From: Dirofilaria immitis
Taxonomy: Eukaryota; Nematoda; Chromadorea; Rhabditida; Onchocercidae
NCBI GenBank assembly: GCA_024305405.1
Contig: JAKNDB010000068.1
Location: forward strand, 4,778,001-4,842,000
Direction of reading: 5' to 3'
DNA: 64,000 bases
The position numbers and the translations under genes are program-made. Each line of letters starts with the position of its first letter. The first letter of the stretch is position 1. Shown piece by piece: positions 37,066 to 49,291 of the stretch. The notes under the pieces were generated by a model. That model had not been told where the DNA came from. It was given only the letters and a program-made list of their open reading frames with translations, and ran no database searches.

Positions 37066-39470
37066 TTATGACATTTCTTTGGCAAGATTCGCCTGAGCGC
37101 GTCGCCGTGATGGAGGAACATAAGCATTTGGATTCTTCGTTTGAAGTGGTTGTGGTGGAGGTATCGGATTCGGTGCCCCACTTGATGTTACCTAAAAATT
37201 CTGGCAGTATTTATTATAAGTGCCTCAAACACAAGTTTTTAAAGTTTTATATCTAATATTTCTATCCTTGCAGGAAAAAATAAAAATAAACAATTGCTCA
37301 CTTGTCTAACAGTTGAGAGCAAAGCGGTACGATCCGCATTCGATGACGACATACCACCACCACCACTAGCACGTTGCCAAGTATTGCTGGAAGTTCCTTT
37401 AGTCATCCAGAAGCCGGATGAATCCCTTTCAGATGTGACTGTTATAAAACCATCATTTCGTCTAAAATTAAACAGTAAAATATATTTTTCATCACCATGA
37501 AGATAGGTACAGAAGCAAACATATCTCTATAAAGGATTCTTTCACCTAATCTAAAATTTACTAATGGCTTAACAATACAAATTTTAGCTAAAAGAACCTT
37601 TTCTTTTCATCATCTTTCTTTAGTTTCTCAATTTTTTCTGCAGCTTCAAAAGTTGGGAATACATCCTGATCATTAATATTTGGCACTGCTCCAGCTCTAG
37701 CTATGTTCTGCATTAGACAACGAGGCTTCCAAACACTTGTTGTTTGCTTTTTAGGCATTGGTAGAATAATTTCGTCGGATTCCTTTTTCTGCAAAACAAT
37801 AGCAATGATTACTATAATTATATAATCCTACCTTCTTACGATGTTCATCGTACCTCTCCTTGTTGCTCGAGTAAATAGATCAATGAATCTCAAAGAGTTC
37901 CCGCAATAATTATCAAATTAGGACAGTATTGTTCATTCAATATATATTATAAATCAAATTATACTGAATTACTTAAGCACTGATAATGTATATAAAGCAA
38001 AGAAAGCAAGAATAAGAGTATAATGGAAGAATTCCTTACCAAGCTTCATTCGTATTGGCATTATACAGATGTTAAAATTAAATTTAAAAAATAAAGATCC
38101 AAAAATACTATTCGAAAATCAATATACCTCCGTAGTGCTCCATGTTTTTGGGGCTTCATTTGTAGCGGCTTTTTCGTCTTCTAGAGCTTCTTCCGTCTGT
38201 TCAGTCAGATTCATATCACGAATTCCGAGTTCTTCAAGAGCAATTTCCTATAAAAATCGACTAAGAACAAAATGAATAACACATTCTTCTTTAAAACATT
38301 CAATAACAGGACTTTTGGCTGATGCTAGTAGCGTACGAAAAATAAATTTAAATGATTCCTATAAACAGAAAGACAAAAATGATCAAAATGTTCCCGCAGA
38401 ATAGATCAAAACATAAAATTGATTCAAAAAGAAATAACAAAATTTCAGTCGGATTCATTTCACTGTTTCAAATTTTTATTACACTGCCTGAATAAAACAG
38501 CAAACTAAAAAACAACGAACTTATTTGTATCTTTATATTCAAGCCATTCGGAATCTTCAGGACGTTTTTCAAAAAAAGCAGCATCATCTTGGGCACGTCG
38601 CTCTTCTTCTTCATCTTCACGATCGCGTTCTTCCTAACAAAATATGGTTATAACATGCACGGGTAACAGTTAATCAACAGTACATAACTGACTATTTAAT
38701 GTCATGCCTTCTGCTACTTTTTCCACTTACTGCTCTCAAGAAAGAACCTATATAACAAGAGAATTTCTATCTTCCATATCTTTGAAATAACAAGAATCCT
38801 TGAAGCCCTTATAATCTATGCCTACTATTACAATGCTTTAAAGTACTGTAATAAAATCCGAATAGCCAACCTGCCGTTTCGCTTTTCTTTCTAGCACTTG
38901 ACCAACCTCGTCGACACTTAGTTTCACTTTTTTCTTCTTATCTTTCACTTTAGCAGATTTTTTTGCAAAAACTGCAGTAGATCGTCACCCATCTGTAAAT
39001 TTCATACATCTTACACTATGTAAAATAAATTCACGCACAAATGTTATTACCATTTACACAAAGACACATACAACTCTTTACCAGATCAATTTATACAAAT
39101 TTGCATTTATTCCATTCTCCATTTAGTTCTTGTCACCTGAGAGGGTCACTCAAGCAATTTCTCAATTAAAATCATGAATTGGGAATAAAAACAAAGTTCT
39201 GATAATAAAAATTAAAAAATGTGAGGATTGTTCGAACCCAAATATTTCAGCGCAAACAGTGAAAATCAATACTAGTAAAACAAAGAATTATAGCAATTTT
39301 ACGCCACGACATCATATCATTCCTATATATTACTCCACAACAATTTGCTTCAATCTACCTAATCATATCTTGCTACCTTTGCTAGCTAACACATTTATGA
39401 ATACCCATAATTAATTGGATTTGAGGATAATAGACCTTACATCTCCTTTTTTTTCTCCATACTCAGACAT
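37066..39470 (-). CDS. cdv3: CDV3-like protein (carnitine deficiency-associated protein 3 homologue)
   Basis: Cytosolic acidic protein of unknown biochemical function conserved in animals. Minus-strand exons: 39441-39470 (MSEYGEKKGD), 38871-38992, 38521-38633, 38128-38247, 37598-37788, 37302-37461, 37066-37191 (stop TAA). Family signs: FAKKSAKVKDKKKKVK near the N-terminus, an acidic stretch with DSEWLEYKD, KTWSTTE, SVWKPRCLM (CDV3 'GVYRPP' region), and DVFPTFEAA (CDV3 'TQFPSLQ'). The C-terminus is Gly/Ser-rich, then PNAYVPPSRRRAQ. Two problems: exon 38871-38992 begins in one frame (MGDDLL) and continues in another (AVFAKKSAK), needing one added base near 38971; and exon 38521-38633 ends in phase 2 while the next starts in phase 0. 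A 22-base microexon at 38337-38358 with AG/GT borders would repair the second. Identification rests on short motifs. Confidence 0.72.
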
Positions 39471-42217
39471 GCTGTTCCTTTTCTCACATTGTGCTTCACT
39501 GTTTTATAGCCATTATCTCATAGCAAGGCGATCCTGATCACGTGATAAACAATTATAAATAAGAAAAGAAATTATGAAATACAGATGCTCATTCTGTTTA
39601 TTCCATTAAAAAAAAATCCATTACCTTATAATTGTCTATCAATCCGTATGATAGATCACTTGACTGTACGTATAAAATCCAGCTGTTCTTGCCGACTGTT
39701 ACGAATTCCAAAAACAATTTTTTTGGCAAATCAGCAACAAAAATACATCAGAGAAGGTGGATAAGGTCCAATTTAGCACTCCAAATAATTGGCTATTGAT
39801 AAATTGATAAGTGATAATAGCAACAATCAACAAAAGTGATTCGTATATTATGATATCACCTGCAATATCAAAATAATTCTGAAAAGTAAAAGGATATGAT
39901 CATCCATAAAGCAACATTTACGAAAATAAAGTAACCGAAAAAATCAGAATAGAGACAAACACTACATATCATATTTATTTATATCACTTATCTCTTCACA
40001 ATAATTCGATCACGCTGTTGAATTTTTGCGTATTACCACTTCAAGATTCTGCACTAATTTCTCTGAACCTATGTTTAAGGAAAAAGAAAATAAAAAAAAC
40101 ATATATTTACAAAATAACTTTTCTATCTAAAATGTGAAATTTCTGATAGAGAAAATTAGAAGACAAAATTCTATTCGGTGAATAGAAACAATCCTCTCAT
40201 TTCAGATAATCGCAAAGTCACCCCTATTACACTTGATAAACAATTGAGATAGTCATAAAGACTATTCTGGTATAAGGCTAAAAATTAATCAGGATTATAT
40301 ACCATCAGTATTTTTCTAGTACAAATTAATTTAAAGATCAAAGCTCAATTATAGGAAGAATAATCGACATATTAACGACAAGTTTTCAAATCCCTTAAGT
40401 AATGAAAGTCAAATTAAAACTTTAACTCGAAATAAATACTCCCATACGAATAGCGGATCGCATTAAATAAGTTATCGGCTTTCCAACAGTGATCCGTTAT
40501 CATACGATAGCTTGTAAATTATGCGCAAATCCATTAATTTCCTCTGTTTTCTATTAAAATGTTCGAGCTTAACCTTTATTTTTCACAAATACATACCACA
40601 AAATCTGCCATGTCTTTTCCCAATTATTGATCATCTCAAAAGCTGTTTTTTTTGATTAGTCAAGATAAATATATGGTATACACTGCAACTCTGCCTTCCT
40701 TTTCCAATTATTGATCATCTCAAAATACTCTCATTTTTCGATTAGTCAAGACAAATACATAGTTTTGAAAATCATGAAAACTGATTATCTCTATCTTCTG
40801 TTAACATTTCCCTTCAAAATTTCACTCTCATAATAATTTTCATGATTTATCGTGACTGAACGTCCCATTACTCATTTTTATTTCTCTGCTTTTTCTACAA
40901 ACTGTGTATTTCTCATGAGTCACACTCATCTTGTCTCGCTTTTTTACTTAAGATCTTAACATACTTTTTTTACACCTCTCCTACCCCAATACCCTAACAA
41001 ATTTTTCCCTTCTTCTCTAATTCAGATAAATCCCACGTCCTAGACTCATAGGCATATATGATTGATAAGAAATACCTTATCACGTAAATATTAGAAACGA
41101 TCAACATAAAGTAGATAAATTGACATGTGGACATATGAACTGACGTGTCTTTGTGAAAGACGAACAGTACGTGAATACTAATCCTACCCCATCATTATTA
41201 TGCTAACTGCAACGATCGACATCGACGTCAGGTAAAATGAATTTGCAGAAAAAAATTCTTTCGATAAATTTCTCGAACTTACCAGAAGACGCGGCTCGCT
41301 AGGGTAACCGTATGGCTATGTGATATCGCAAGTGACTTCACGCTATGGATGCTTTCGAAATGGCTTAATTGGCGCTTGGCTGATATGCAAAAGAGACGAA
41401 AGTCACGTAGCACTCGCAGACCATCCTCATACGACACACACTCCAATTACCGTAACCGTTGCCAAGATGCAATGCAACATCATTCCATAGGCGCAAATGT
41501 TTTCGCTTCAATATCTAGCATTGATTTGAATTATTTCGTGTATTTAATGACGTAATATGTGAAGGCCAAACTTTCGTTTTAAAATAGAAAGCATTTTATG
41601 CAACTTTCTATCATTTACGAAAGATTTTTTATTCTCTTCGTACTGTCTCAAGATTCTATGTGCATCTACTCCTCGGTAGTTTTCTTTCGTTTTCAGTTTT
41701 TAATTTCTAATCCAAGTTTTCGATCATTCATTTTCGATTTGTGATTTTGATATCGACTAGATTTTCAACTGATTTTGTCATTATTCGCGAGTGTTTTTTT
41801 TCGATTTGGTCGTAATAATTTTTATTTGGATCTTAATTTTCAATTTTGGTTCAGATTTCTGTTTTTAGATTCAGTTTTTAACTTTGATTTTAGAAAAATA
41901 TGGCACGCAAAAGAAGAAAATGAGGAAAACAATTTTTTTAATGAAAAGATTGTTGTGCAGAATAATATTGAAAAATAAAATGAAGATTAATTCTTGGTTT
42001 AGTTAGCTGTCTTCTGAAATAGATTTAAATAGTCAACACTGCATTGAATTATTTCTCAAGAAAAGCAGAGCTGTATGATTATTTGAAGACTTTTGAAGAA
42101 ATTGAACGGTTTTCAATTTTACGTAAGGATTTGCCTGTTTCATATGAATTATTCGTCGATGTAGATGAAGTGTAGATCATACATGTCGAAGGCTGGTGCG
42201 TTTTCAGGCCTTTAGTA
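39471..42217. other. divergent intergenic region with a GC-richer core
   Basis: Separates the minus-strand CDV3-like gene from the plus-strand MRPL36/RPC3 pair and should hold both promoters. Bases about 41280-41480 are clearly richer in G/C than the surroundings. Contains a direct duplication (40616-40760). An open frame at 42029-42175 looks protein-like but has no Met. Confidence 0.5.
40616..40760. repeat. direct duplication, about 60-base unit
   Basis: 40616-40672 and 40700-40760 share CCAATTATTGATCATCTCAA, then a T-rich run, then GATTAGTCAAGA(T/C)AAATA. Separated by about 27 bases. Confidence 0.9.
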
Positions 42218-42738
42218 ATGTTATCAGCTGGTCGTATCGTTGGTGCAGGATGTCGAAGCTACCAAACAATACTGCGTAATTTACTGAATCCGGAAAGTAA
42301 CATGTTTGAAATTCGAGCAAATTTCAAGGTTTCTTTTCGTAAAGTTCGAACTTAATGTTAATAGAGTTCTGTGCATCGATGATAGTTTATAAGTATGTAT
42401 GAAATTTGAAAATTTATACATTGGTATTTGCAATGTATTTTTATATCAACAAATTGCTTTATAAAATTGGATGAAAATAATACTAAAAATAGTTCTGTTT
42501 TAAATTTTGATTGGATTCGGCATATTTTTCGAATTTTGGTTGCACAAATCCTAGTATTAAACTTTGAGTTTTTCTAAATGATTCCAAGTCATAATGCAAT
42601 ATTTAGGTCCGGCGACAGTTGAAACTTCGATGTCAGTATTGCTACTTTATTCGAGTAGATGGTCGTTGGGAAGTGAAATGTACAGAATACGCAAAACATC
42701 ACCAAAAAGAACCATTTAATGTGAAATTGCTATGGTAA
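42218..42738 (+). CDS. mrpl-36: mitochondrial ribosomal protein L36 (bL36m)
   Basis: Small zinc-binding protein of the large mitochondrial ribosomal subunit. Two exons, 42218-42328 and 42607-42738 (stop TAA), 80 residues, phase 0. Residues 1-30 form a mitochondrial presequence (MLSAGRIVGAGCRSYQTILR). The bL36 core starts at FEIRANFKVRRQLKLRCQYC. The zinc ligands are CQYC, a Cys 12 residues on (EVKC), and His 5 residues after that (CTEYAKH), the bL36 Cys-Cys-Cys-His pattern. The start lies ten bases after a TTTTCAG acceptor (42207), which suits spliced-leader trans-splicing. It is 365 bases upstream of the RPC3 gene on the same strand, a spacing compatible with a nematode operon. Confidence 0.95.
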
Positions 42739-43103
42739 ATTCTCGGGAACGTTAAAGTCAATTAAATGTTTATACAAAAATTGTGATAATACATGAAATA
42801 GTTATATCTTCACATAGCTCTTATGCTGCTTGAATTTAATAATATGCAAGTTTATGTTGTAACTATTTTGAGCTGTTATTTGAATGTTGAAAATCAGGAC
42901 CTAGTTTTATTGGAATAAAATTGCATGTAAAACTTGTTAATTCACTCTTATCTTGACGTAAATGACCAATTTACCTGATAACATATTATTGTGAATTTGA
43001 ATACATCTGTATTCACGTAACTGGTGTAAATGACTTAATTAAGGAATGAATTCGGATGAATTATATATCATATAACTTTTGCTCAAAAAAATTTGGAAAC
43101 AAG

Positions 43104-46100
43104 ATGAGCTCCATAGAAATTGATGCATGTGTCGAAATTTTGGAAGATCACTTTGGTCCGATAGTAGCTGCTGTTGGAAATGTGTTGCTAAGCGAAACCG
43201 TACCATTGTTAGTTATATTCCAGAGATTACGTAACCAGTTTAGCATTTCAGAGGTTAGTTCTTATGAAATCATTATATTAATCTGCGATTTATTTTTAGT
43301 CTTTTTGGTCGTTCCTAATATTATTGTACCTTCACATCTTAATCAAATTGTTCGTTTAACACTTATTTTAGATTGCGTACTACACTTATTAGTTAAGTTC
43401 TCAGTGATAATATATTAGATAAATTAATCTTTAGTGCTATAAATTAATCTATTAATCTACAAATTAATCCAAAAAGTGAAGTTGTCATTATGTAACTTAT
43501 TAAACTGCTTTCTAAAATACTGAATAATGACTTTTCTATAAGGCAGGCGAAACCGCACCATTGTTAGTTATATTCCAGAGATTACGTAATCAGTTTAGCA
43601 ACTCTGTAAAAATAACTAAAAGCCGTTCTTTCAGTAAATCATCCTTTCCATTGAATTTTTATTATTCAGTATTCAGTATTATTTCAATGAAATTTCTTTT
43701 GATTATCTTCTGTAAGATTAACATTTTTGTGCATTAACCATGAGATTCATTCTTGATTAATTTTATATACTTATTATCGGTCTAAAACACCTTACCGATA
43801 ATTCAAATTATTGTACAACTTTACCTATGAATTCCACCGTTTTCTCCTCGATGTTTTTAGTTCTCCAGTTCTGCATTATTTAGTTTTGCTTTTTCATGTA
43901 GTTCCTGCAGTATTTAGTTCTGCTTCTTTATATAACTCTTATATTTCATTATCTTTTTCTTATGGTAGCTTTTCCATTCACTTATCAAATTCTAGAACTT
44001 TCCTCATTTTTGATCTGCTATGGTTTTTAATATCACTTTTTAATGGTATTGCTTTCGAAGATAACATTTTTTAAACTCGTAAAAATTCAGCCCTTTTTAA
44101 TAAGGTTAATTTTTAGGAAATGGTGAACTTCAAACATTTTATTAAGTTTATGTTACTGAGAAATTTTAGAATAATGCAGATACTGGATTCTTTATTTAAA
44201 CGAATTTTGCATAGTCCCTTGGTAAGAATATGAGAAAGAAACAAGAATTGCTTGTGAGTTTATGTAGAAATAGATAAATCTTATAAGTGCTCATGAATAA
44301 ATCGCATGCGTAGATTGTACTTTATTTGAACAAATATATTTTATTGTACGGACTTTATATATTTACCAAGAACTGAAAATATTAGAAAATAATCTCAGCA
44401 ACTTTCTTGATGAAAATTTTTCATTGAATTAAATAATCCAAAAGGTTATAAATTGATTGCAGATAAGACGAGCAATGATAATTTTGGAGCAACATGGGAT
44501 TTTACAATTTGCTCAAGATGAACGTCAGCGTATAATTTATTCTGCACAAGCTATTGACATTTTACGTCTGGTACGATCAGCTAGATGTTCATTTGTTGCC
44601 AAAACGTTGTATGGTGAAATAGCGGAAGCAATATGCGAAGAAATCATCAGTCAAGGACGACTGACGTGTTCTTCATGTATTAGACGTGTTGCTGCTAAGC
44701 TGGAAGTGTCAAATAATGAAGTATGATTTCAGTTTTGCTACTTCTAATAAGCCATACTAATATTGACATTCAAAATTCTGTAGATAGATTAAGACAAATA
44801 ATTAAAAATGTTTAAATGAACATTTTCTAATTGGCATGCCATTTATACCCGAACAGGAAAAAGTGTAGTACGGTGAATATTCGAAGATTTGGCTGACATT
44901 TGCAATATTATTTTTACATGCAATGAAGTACCTCGTAAAATTGAGAACTTCGAAGCAAATTTTTTAAATCTTAGTCATACTCTTGACTGGGAAAATTTCA
45001 AGAATCTGAGAACCAAAATAAAATAAAAACGATTATGCATTATGCATGATTAATTCAAATAAGCAATAGGCATTCGATCATAGTATTATTGGCATGTACA
45101 AATTCCTGGGAAAAAGTGATTTCTACAGTTAATTATTTGTCCATAGTTCTGCTTTCTGTTTTTGTTTGGATTAGATATTCAGTTTCAGTCTTCATTTAAT
45201 TTCGATTATTTCCAGGTAAAAACAATCTTTGCTCGACTTGCCGAAGCACAATTTGTTAGACGATATCCCAGGGTTGAGAGTAATCTTTGTGGATGTCCTG
45301 TTTTTGAAAAGCATCTAGATCCCTTCATTATGCCGGATATGATTTTGGATGCAGGAAAGCAAGAAATCAACGGTAAGTTTTTTCAAGTTGATAATTGTGT
45401 TATTGATACAGAAACCTAGATATTTCAACCCATAATTTTGTGGTTTTTATGTTCGAATTCGAGAGTTGCGTAGTAGTCTAAAATAATTTCGTTTTTACTC
45501 TACCAATTATAGTGATGACCTTTTGCAAGCTCTAGTACAGTATATCTTTAAATGTTAAAGCTACTTTCTATCGCCATAATATACTGAAAAATTTCGCTCT
45601 GATTTGCTAGGTTAGAATTTTTGAGAGGAAAGACTATTCCAAAAGTGTAAGGCAGAACTCATTTAATCAATTTACAGTTGATCGTAAATCTCGGAAGCGA
45701 AAAAATCCAGGCAATGAAAAAGAAGATCCGGATGGTAATATTTATTGGCGTTTGAATTACATGCGTTTTGAAAGATATTTACGCGATGAAATGGTTGTCA
45801 GTGCATATGAATCCAGTGATGCTGTTCACGAAAATTGCATCAGAACTTTGAAAGTTTTGCTAAAAATTAGTGAAATGAAGACTGATTCAACAGCCGCAGC
45901 TTCTTTCCCCATATCTGTAAGTTAATTCCGTTTTCTTTAGTAGCATGTGCTATATAATTTGTGCATCACGTTTAAAAGATTGAAAAAATTTAAAAGAATT
46001 TTTTCTAGATTCATGACGTTGTGCGAGCTGCAAACCTCAATGAAATGAATTTAGAAAGGCATGATATCGAAGTAGCATTGCGATTACTATGTGAAAGTGA

Positions 46101-49100
46101 TGGAATTGTACGAAAAGTTGGGGATAGCGCAGGTGGCCTTTTTGTTGTTGGTAAGCTGTCATTTATCTTTATCAGCTATATAAGGCTATGAATTGTTTTT
46201 AATAATTATGCTCAGTCTTCATTGGTTTTAATCTGAAAAGAATTTATTCTGCTCGTGGGAGGATTTATTCTCACTGATGTTTTTCTTTCTCCCAAATTCA
46301 TTTTTATACTAGTCATTATAATATCTATTATAGATTTTGAAAAAGCGATAGCTACGCATTGCCAACGTCATATTGAATCAGCTATTCGAGAAAGACTAGA
46401 TGTACGTGCTGTTCGCGTTTTTCGACTTCTTATACAAAAAGGCTTTCTAGAAGAAGATCATGTGAGTTTCATAACCGCTCATTATGAGAGTTCTATTGAA
46501 GTGCTGCATTTTTTCAGATTGGGAATGTTTCCTTTTTTCCAAAAAAAATTCTCTATTCTTACCGACTATTTAAAAAAAATTTTTTAATGTTGAGAAATTT
46601 TCAAAAAGAGAAATGGAGAGGAGTTTAACGGACTTGAAATTATGAATTTTGCATGAATTTATTAACACTCTATTAGTGTTTCCTTGATGATGATGCATTT
46701 TATATGTCGAATATCATCTAGTTTAATTTTCAAAATTGGAAATTACCATAAGATAATCCTAACATATGCATAAATACTTGAAATTATGCGAAGAAATTGA
46801 GACGAATGTATTCTGCTTTTTCCAATATATCTCCTATACAAAAGTTCGAAAAACGCAGCCGACTATGAATTTCATATAAAAGGGCTTACAACAATTGTCA
46901 TTTCACCTTATTCATCTACTGATTAGACTGCTACACATAATTGTTTAGGCATAAATTGTTACAGGTTGAAAAATTAGCCATGTTATCATCGACGGAAGCG
47001 CGTAAACTATGTTATCAATTATTGGAAAAGGAATTTGTTTTAATGAAGGTATATATTTTATTTGGATTTCGTCTTAACAAATTATTTTATGAATTTTTAG
47101 TAATCTGCATCCGAACCAGCTGGGAGATTCGCGGTTTTTTTAAATATTCATTATTTTCAACTATTTTAGTAATCTATATAACAAGAAGTTCAAGATTTAT
47201 ATTATGATAATTTGAAGAATAAATTTCCAAATAGGTAGAATTGATGAGATGATTAGATGATTGTTAATGAGACATAATGTTGAGTTATAAAGATGGTGCT
47301 ATTGTAAAGGGAAATTATCTTATGTTCAGGTATATTGCTTATCATCTGCTGAAAGTTTAATTACTTAGCACATTATTCGGGTAGTGCTTAATTTCGTTCA
47401 GAATCCATCAAAAAAAAAATGAATAATTTAAAAGGGAAATGAGCCTATAATAGTATGAAAAAAATCGAAGAAGTTTGTTTATCCTTTCAAATAATTAGTT
47501 ATAATAAATTCCACTTTTGCAACTTCTTCTTATTCCTAATTTACCAATCTTTATTATATTTATTACTTTTTTCTTTGACTCTAATTTTAACTTATTTTTT
47601 TCATACTATTATAGGCTCATTTTTGTCATAAACCGTAATTTATTCGAATTCTCAAGTCTTTATTTTTTGAAGCTTTATTATCATAATGTTAAAGAAAAAA
47701 TGAAACAGAAAAAACTGATGCATTAATATAATTGTTTTATTTTTTCTCAGCATCTGGCCAAAACGAATGATTTTGCACCAGCACGAACAATTTATCTTTA
47801 TTATGTTGATTTAAGTGTGGTGGCTCATAATTTGTATTTATTTACTTGTAAGGTATATTTTTAAAATCACATTTGTCGATTTTTTTCTTTGCATTTATTG
47901 AAAATAAATAGAATCAAGCGCTTCACTTGTAATATTCCATGCAGTGAAAAAATGAAAATGCCTAAAATTGTCATGTATCATTCGATATGGAACATAACGA
48001 TTCTGCTCCAGATTTCATGGGCTTAAAAAAGTTGTAGATAATTTTTATCACATAAACTAAATATCGTAATTATAAGGATGTTCACAAATTCTTCATTGAT
48101 GCTAATTTCAAAATACAAAACTGTTACAGGTATTGCGGAATATAATTATACGAAGGCGTCATGAAACTAGAGAGCACAAGTGAGTTTATACCATTTTTTT
48201 ATACTCTTGATTGGTTAATTAATTAATTAGCCAATAACTTGTTGACTGCATACTTGTAGCGTTATAAAAATATATAAAATAGGAATTAAAGTACTAAAGT
48301 ACAATTTCATCTCGAGGCATAAAAATTAAGCTGCAAAAGTTTTGTCTTCAAACGATTAGGAAGTATTATCTACGTAACGATATCCTGCTCCAGATTGTTG
48401 TGGGCCTAAAAAAAGTTGTAGTTAATTTTTATCACATAAACTAAATATCGTAACCATAAGGATATTCACAAATTCTTCATTGATGGTAATTTCAAAATAC
48501 AACTAGAAAATCCAAATTCATTTGACAGTTTGAATTTATAAAACAAAAATTAATATTCGTTATCTTTTACATCGCATAGCTTTTTTCTGTATTCGATGAT
48601 GTAATTATTCTTCAAAATATTGTGGAAGTGAAGTATTTTCGAATACAAAACAGAATAATGCTTGTTTTTATCGATATAATTGGATTTGTTTAACTTCAAA
48701 TTACAAATTTCTTTAAAATTTTCAAAATATTTGGAAAGGCAGACTGTTTTTTCCTTTCTGATATGCACCTTCAGTTACCACATAGCTTAAAATGTATTAT
48801 TTAATTTTAAATCCCTTATTTCCTCAATTACACTCCCTCTTTCTTCTTCCTTATTTCTTTTCGGTTATCCTGTTTTCTGAATAAAAATGTCCTATCGAAA
48901 TTCAAATTTTATTAGTGATCCATAATTTTCAGAGTTTTAATAGATCGAAATTTGAAAATGGAAACTATTATAGCAAATATTGATATGGATGAAAATCTGG
49001 ATGAAGAAACGAAAAACAACAGGTTTATCTTTTGCGCTTTTCATCAGTTTCTTTTTTCAATGTTTGTTCGAAATCTTTGAAGCCTTCATTATTAATGGCG

Positions 49101-49291
49101 TCTACGTAATGAAAGTTCCATAACTTTTTTAGATTAATGAAGTGGAAGAAATGTATTTAACAGCAGGTGATCGTGCCACCTTGGAAAGTTATCGTAAGGG
49201 TCAGACTACACTGATATGTACTGAAATTGAGCTTGACCATGATATACTGTTATATACATTGTTTTTGAATTTTGCAAGACGAAGACTTTAA
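43104..49291 (+). CDS. POLR3C: DNA-directed RNA polymerase III subunit RPC3 (POLR3C)
   Basis: Subunit of the Pol III initiation subcomplex (RPC3-RPC6-RPC7), nuclear, for tRNA and 5S rRNA synthesis. Eleven exons: 43104-43253, 44463-44720, 45216-45372, 45678-45916, 46009-46150, 46334-46461, 46965-47048, 47751-47852, 48130-48179, 48933-49022, 49133-49291; about 519 residues (human about 534). The body is a chain of winged-helix domains: DACVEILEDHFGPIVAAVGN, then RRAMIILEQHGILQF, VKTIFARLAEAQFVRRYP, WRLNYMRFERYLRDEM, LNEMNLERHDIEVALRLLCE, and EARKLCYQLLEKEFVLMK. The C-terminus is a coiled-coil-like tail (NEVEEMYLTAGDRATLESY, ELDHDILLYTLFLNFARRRL). All joins keep phase except the last: exon 10 ends in phase 2, but exon 11 is open only in phase 0, so one base seems missing near 49133. 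Intron 1 carries a partial copy of exon 1. Confidence 0.93.
43547..43605 (+). repeat. partial copy of RPC3 exon 1 inside RPC3 intron 1, with splice sites
   Basis: Bases 43547-43600 match 43192-43245 of exon 1 at 52 of 54 positions. The copy is preceded by GGCAG and followed at 43606 by GTAAAA, so it looks like an exon with acceptor and donor. It keeps the exon 1 frame (ETAPLLVIFQRLRNQFSNS). Its 3' phase fits exon 2, but its 5' phase does not fit the normal donor of exon 1. Confidence 0.9.
47998..48503. repeat. direct duplication, about 125-base unit in RPC3 introns 8 and 9
   Basis: 47998-48120 and 48379-48503 align closely. Shared blocks: CTGCTCCAGATT, TTTTTATCACATAAACTAAA, CACAAATTCTTCATTGATG, TAATTTCAAAATACAA. 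Exon 9 (48130-48179) lies between the copies. Confidence 0.92.

Noticed and set aside
41370..41450. TGGCTTAATTGG, resembling a tRNA A box in a GC-richer stretch
   Set aside because: No B box GGTTCGA-type sequence follows and no cloverleaf stems could be drawn.
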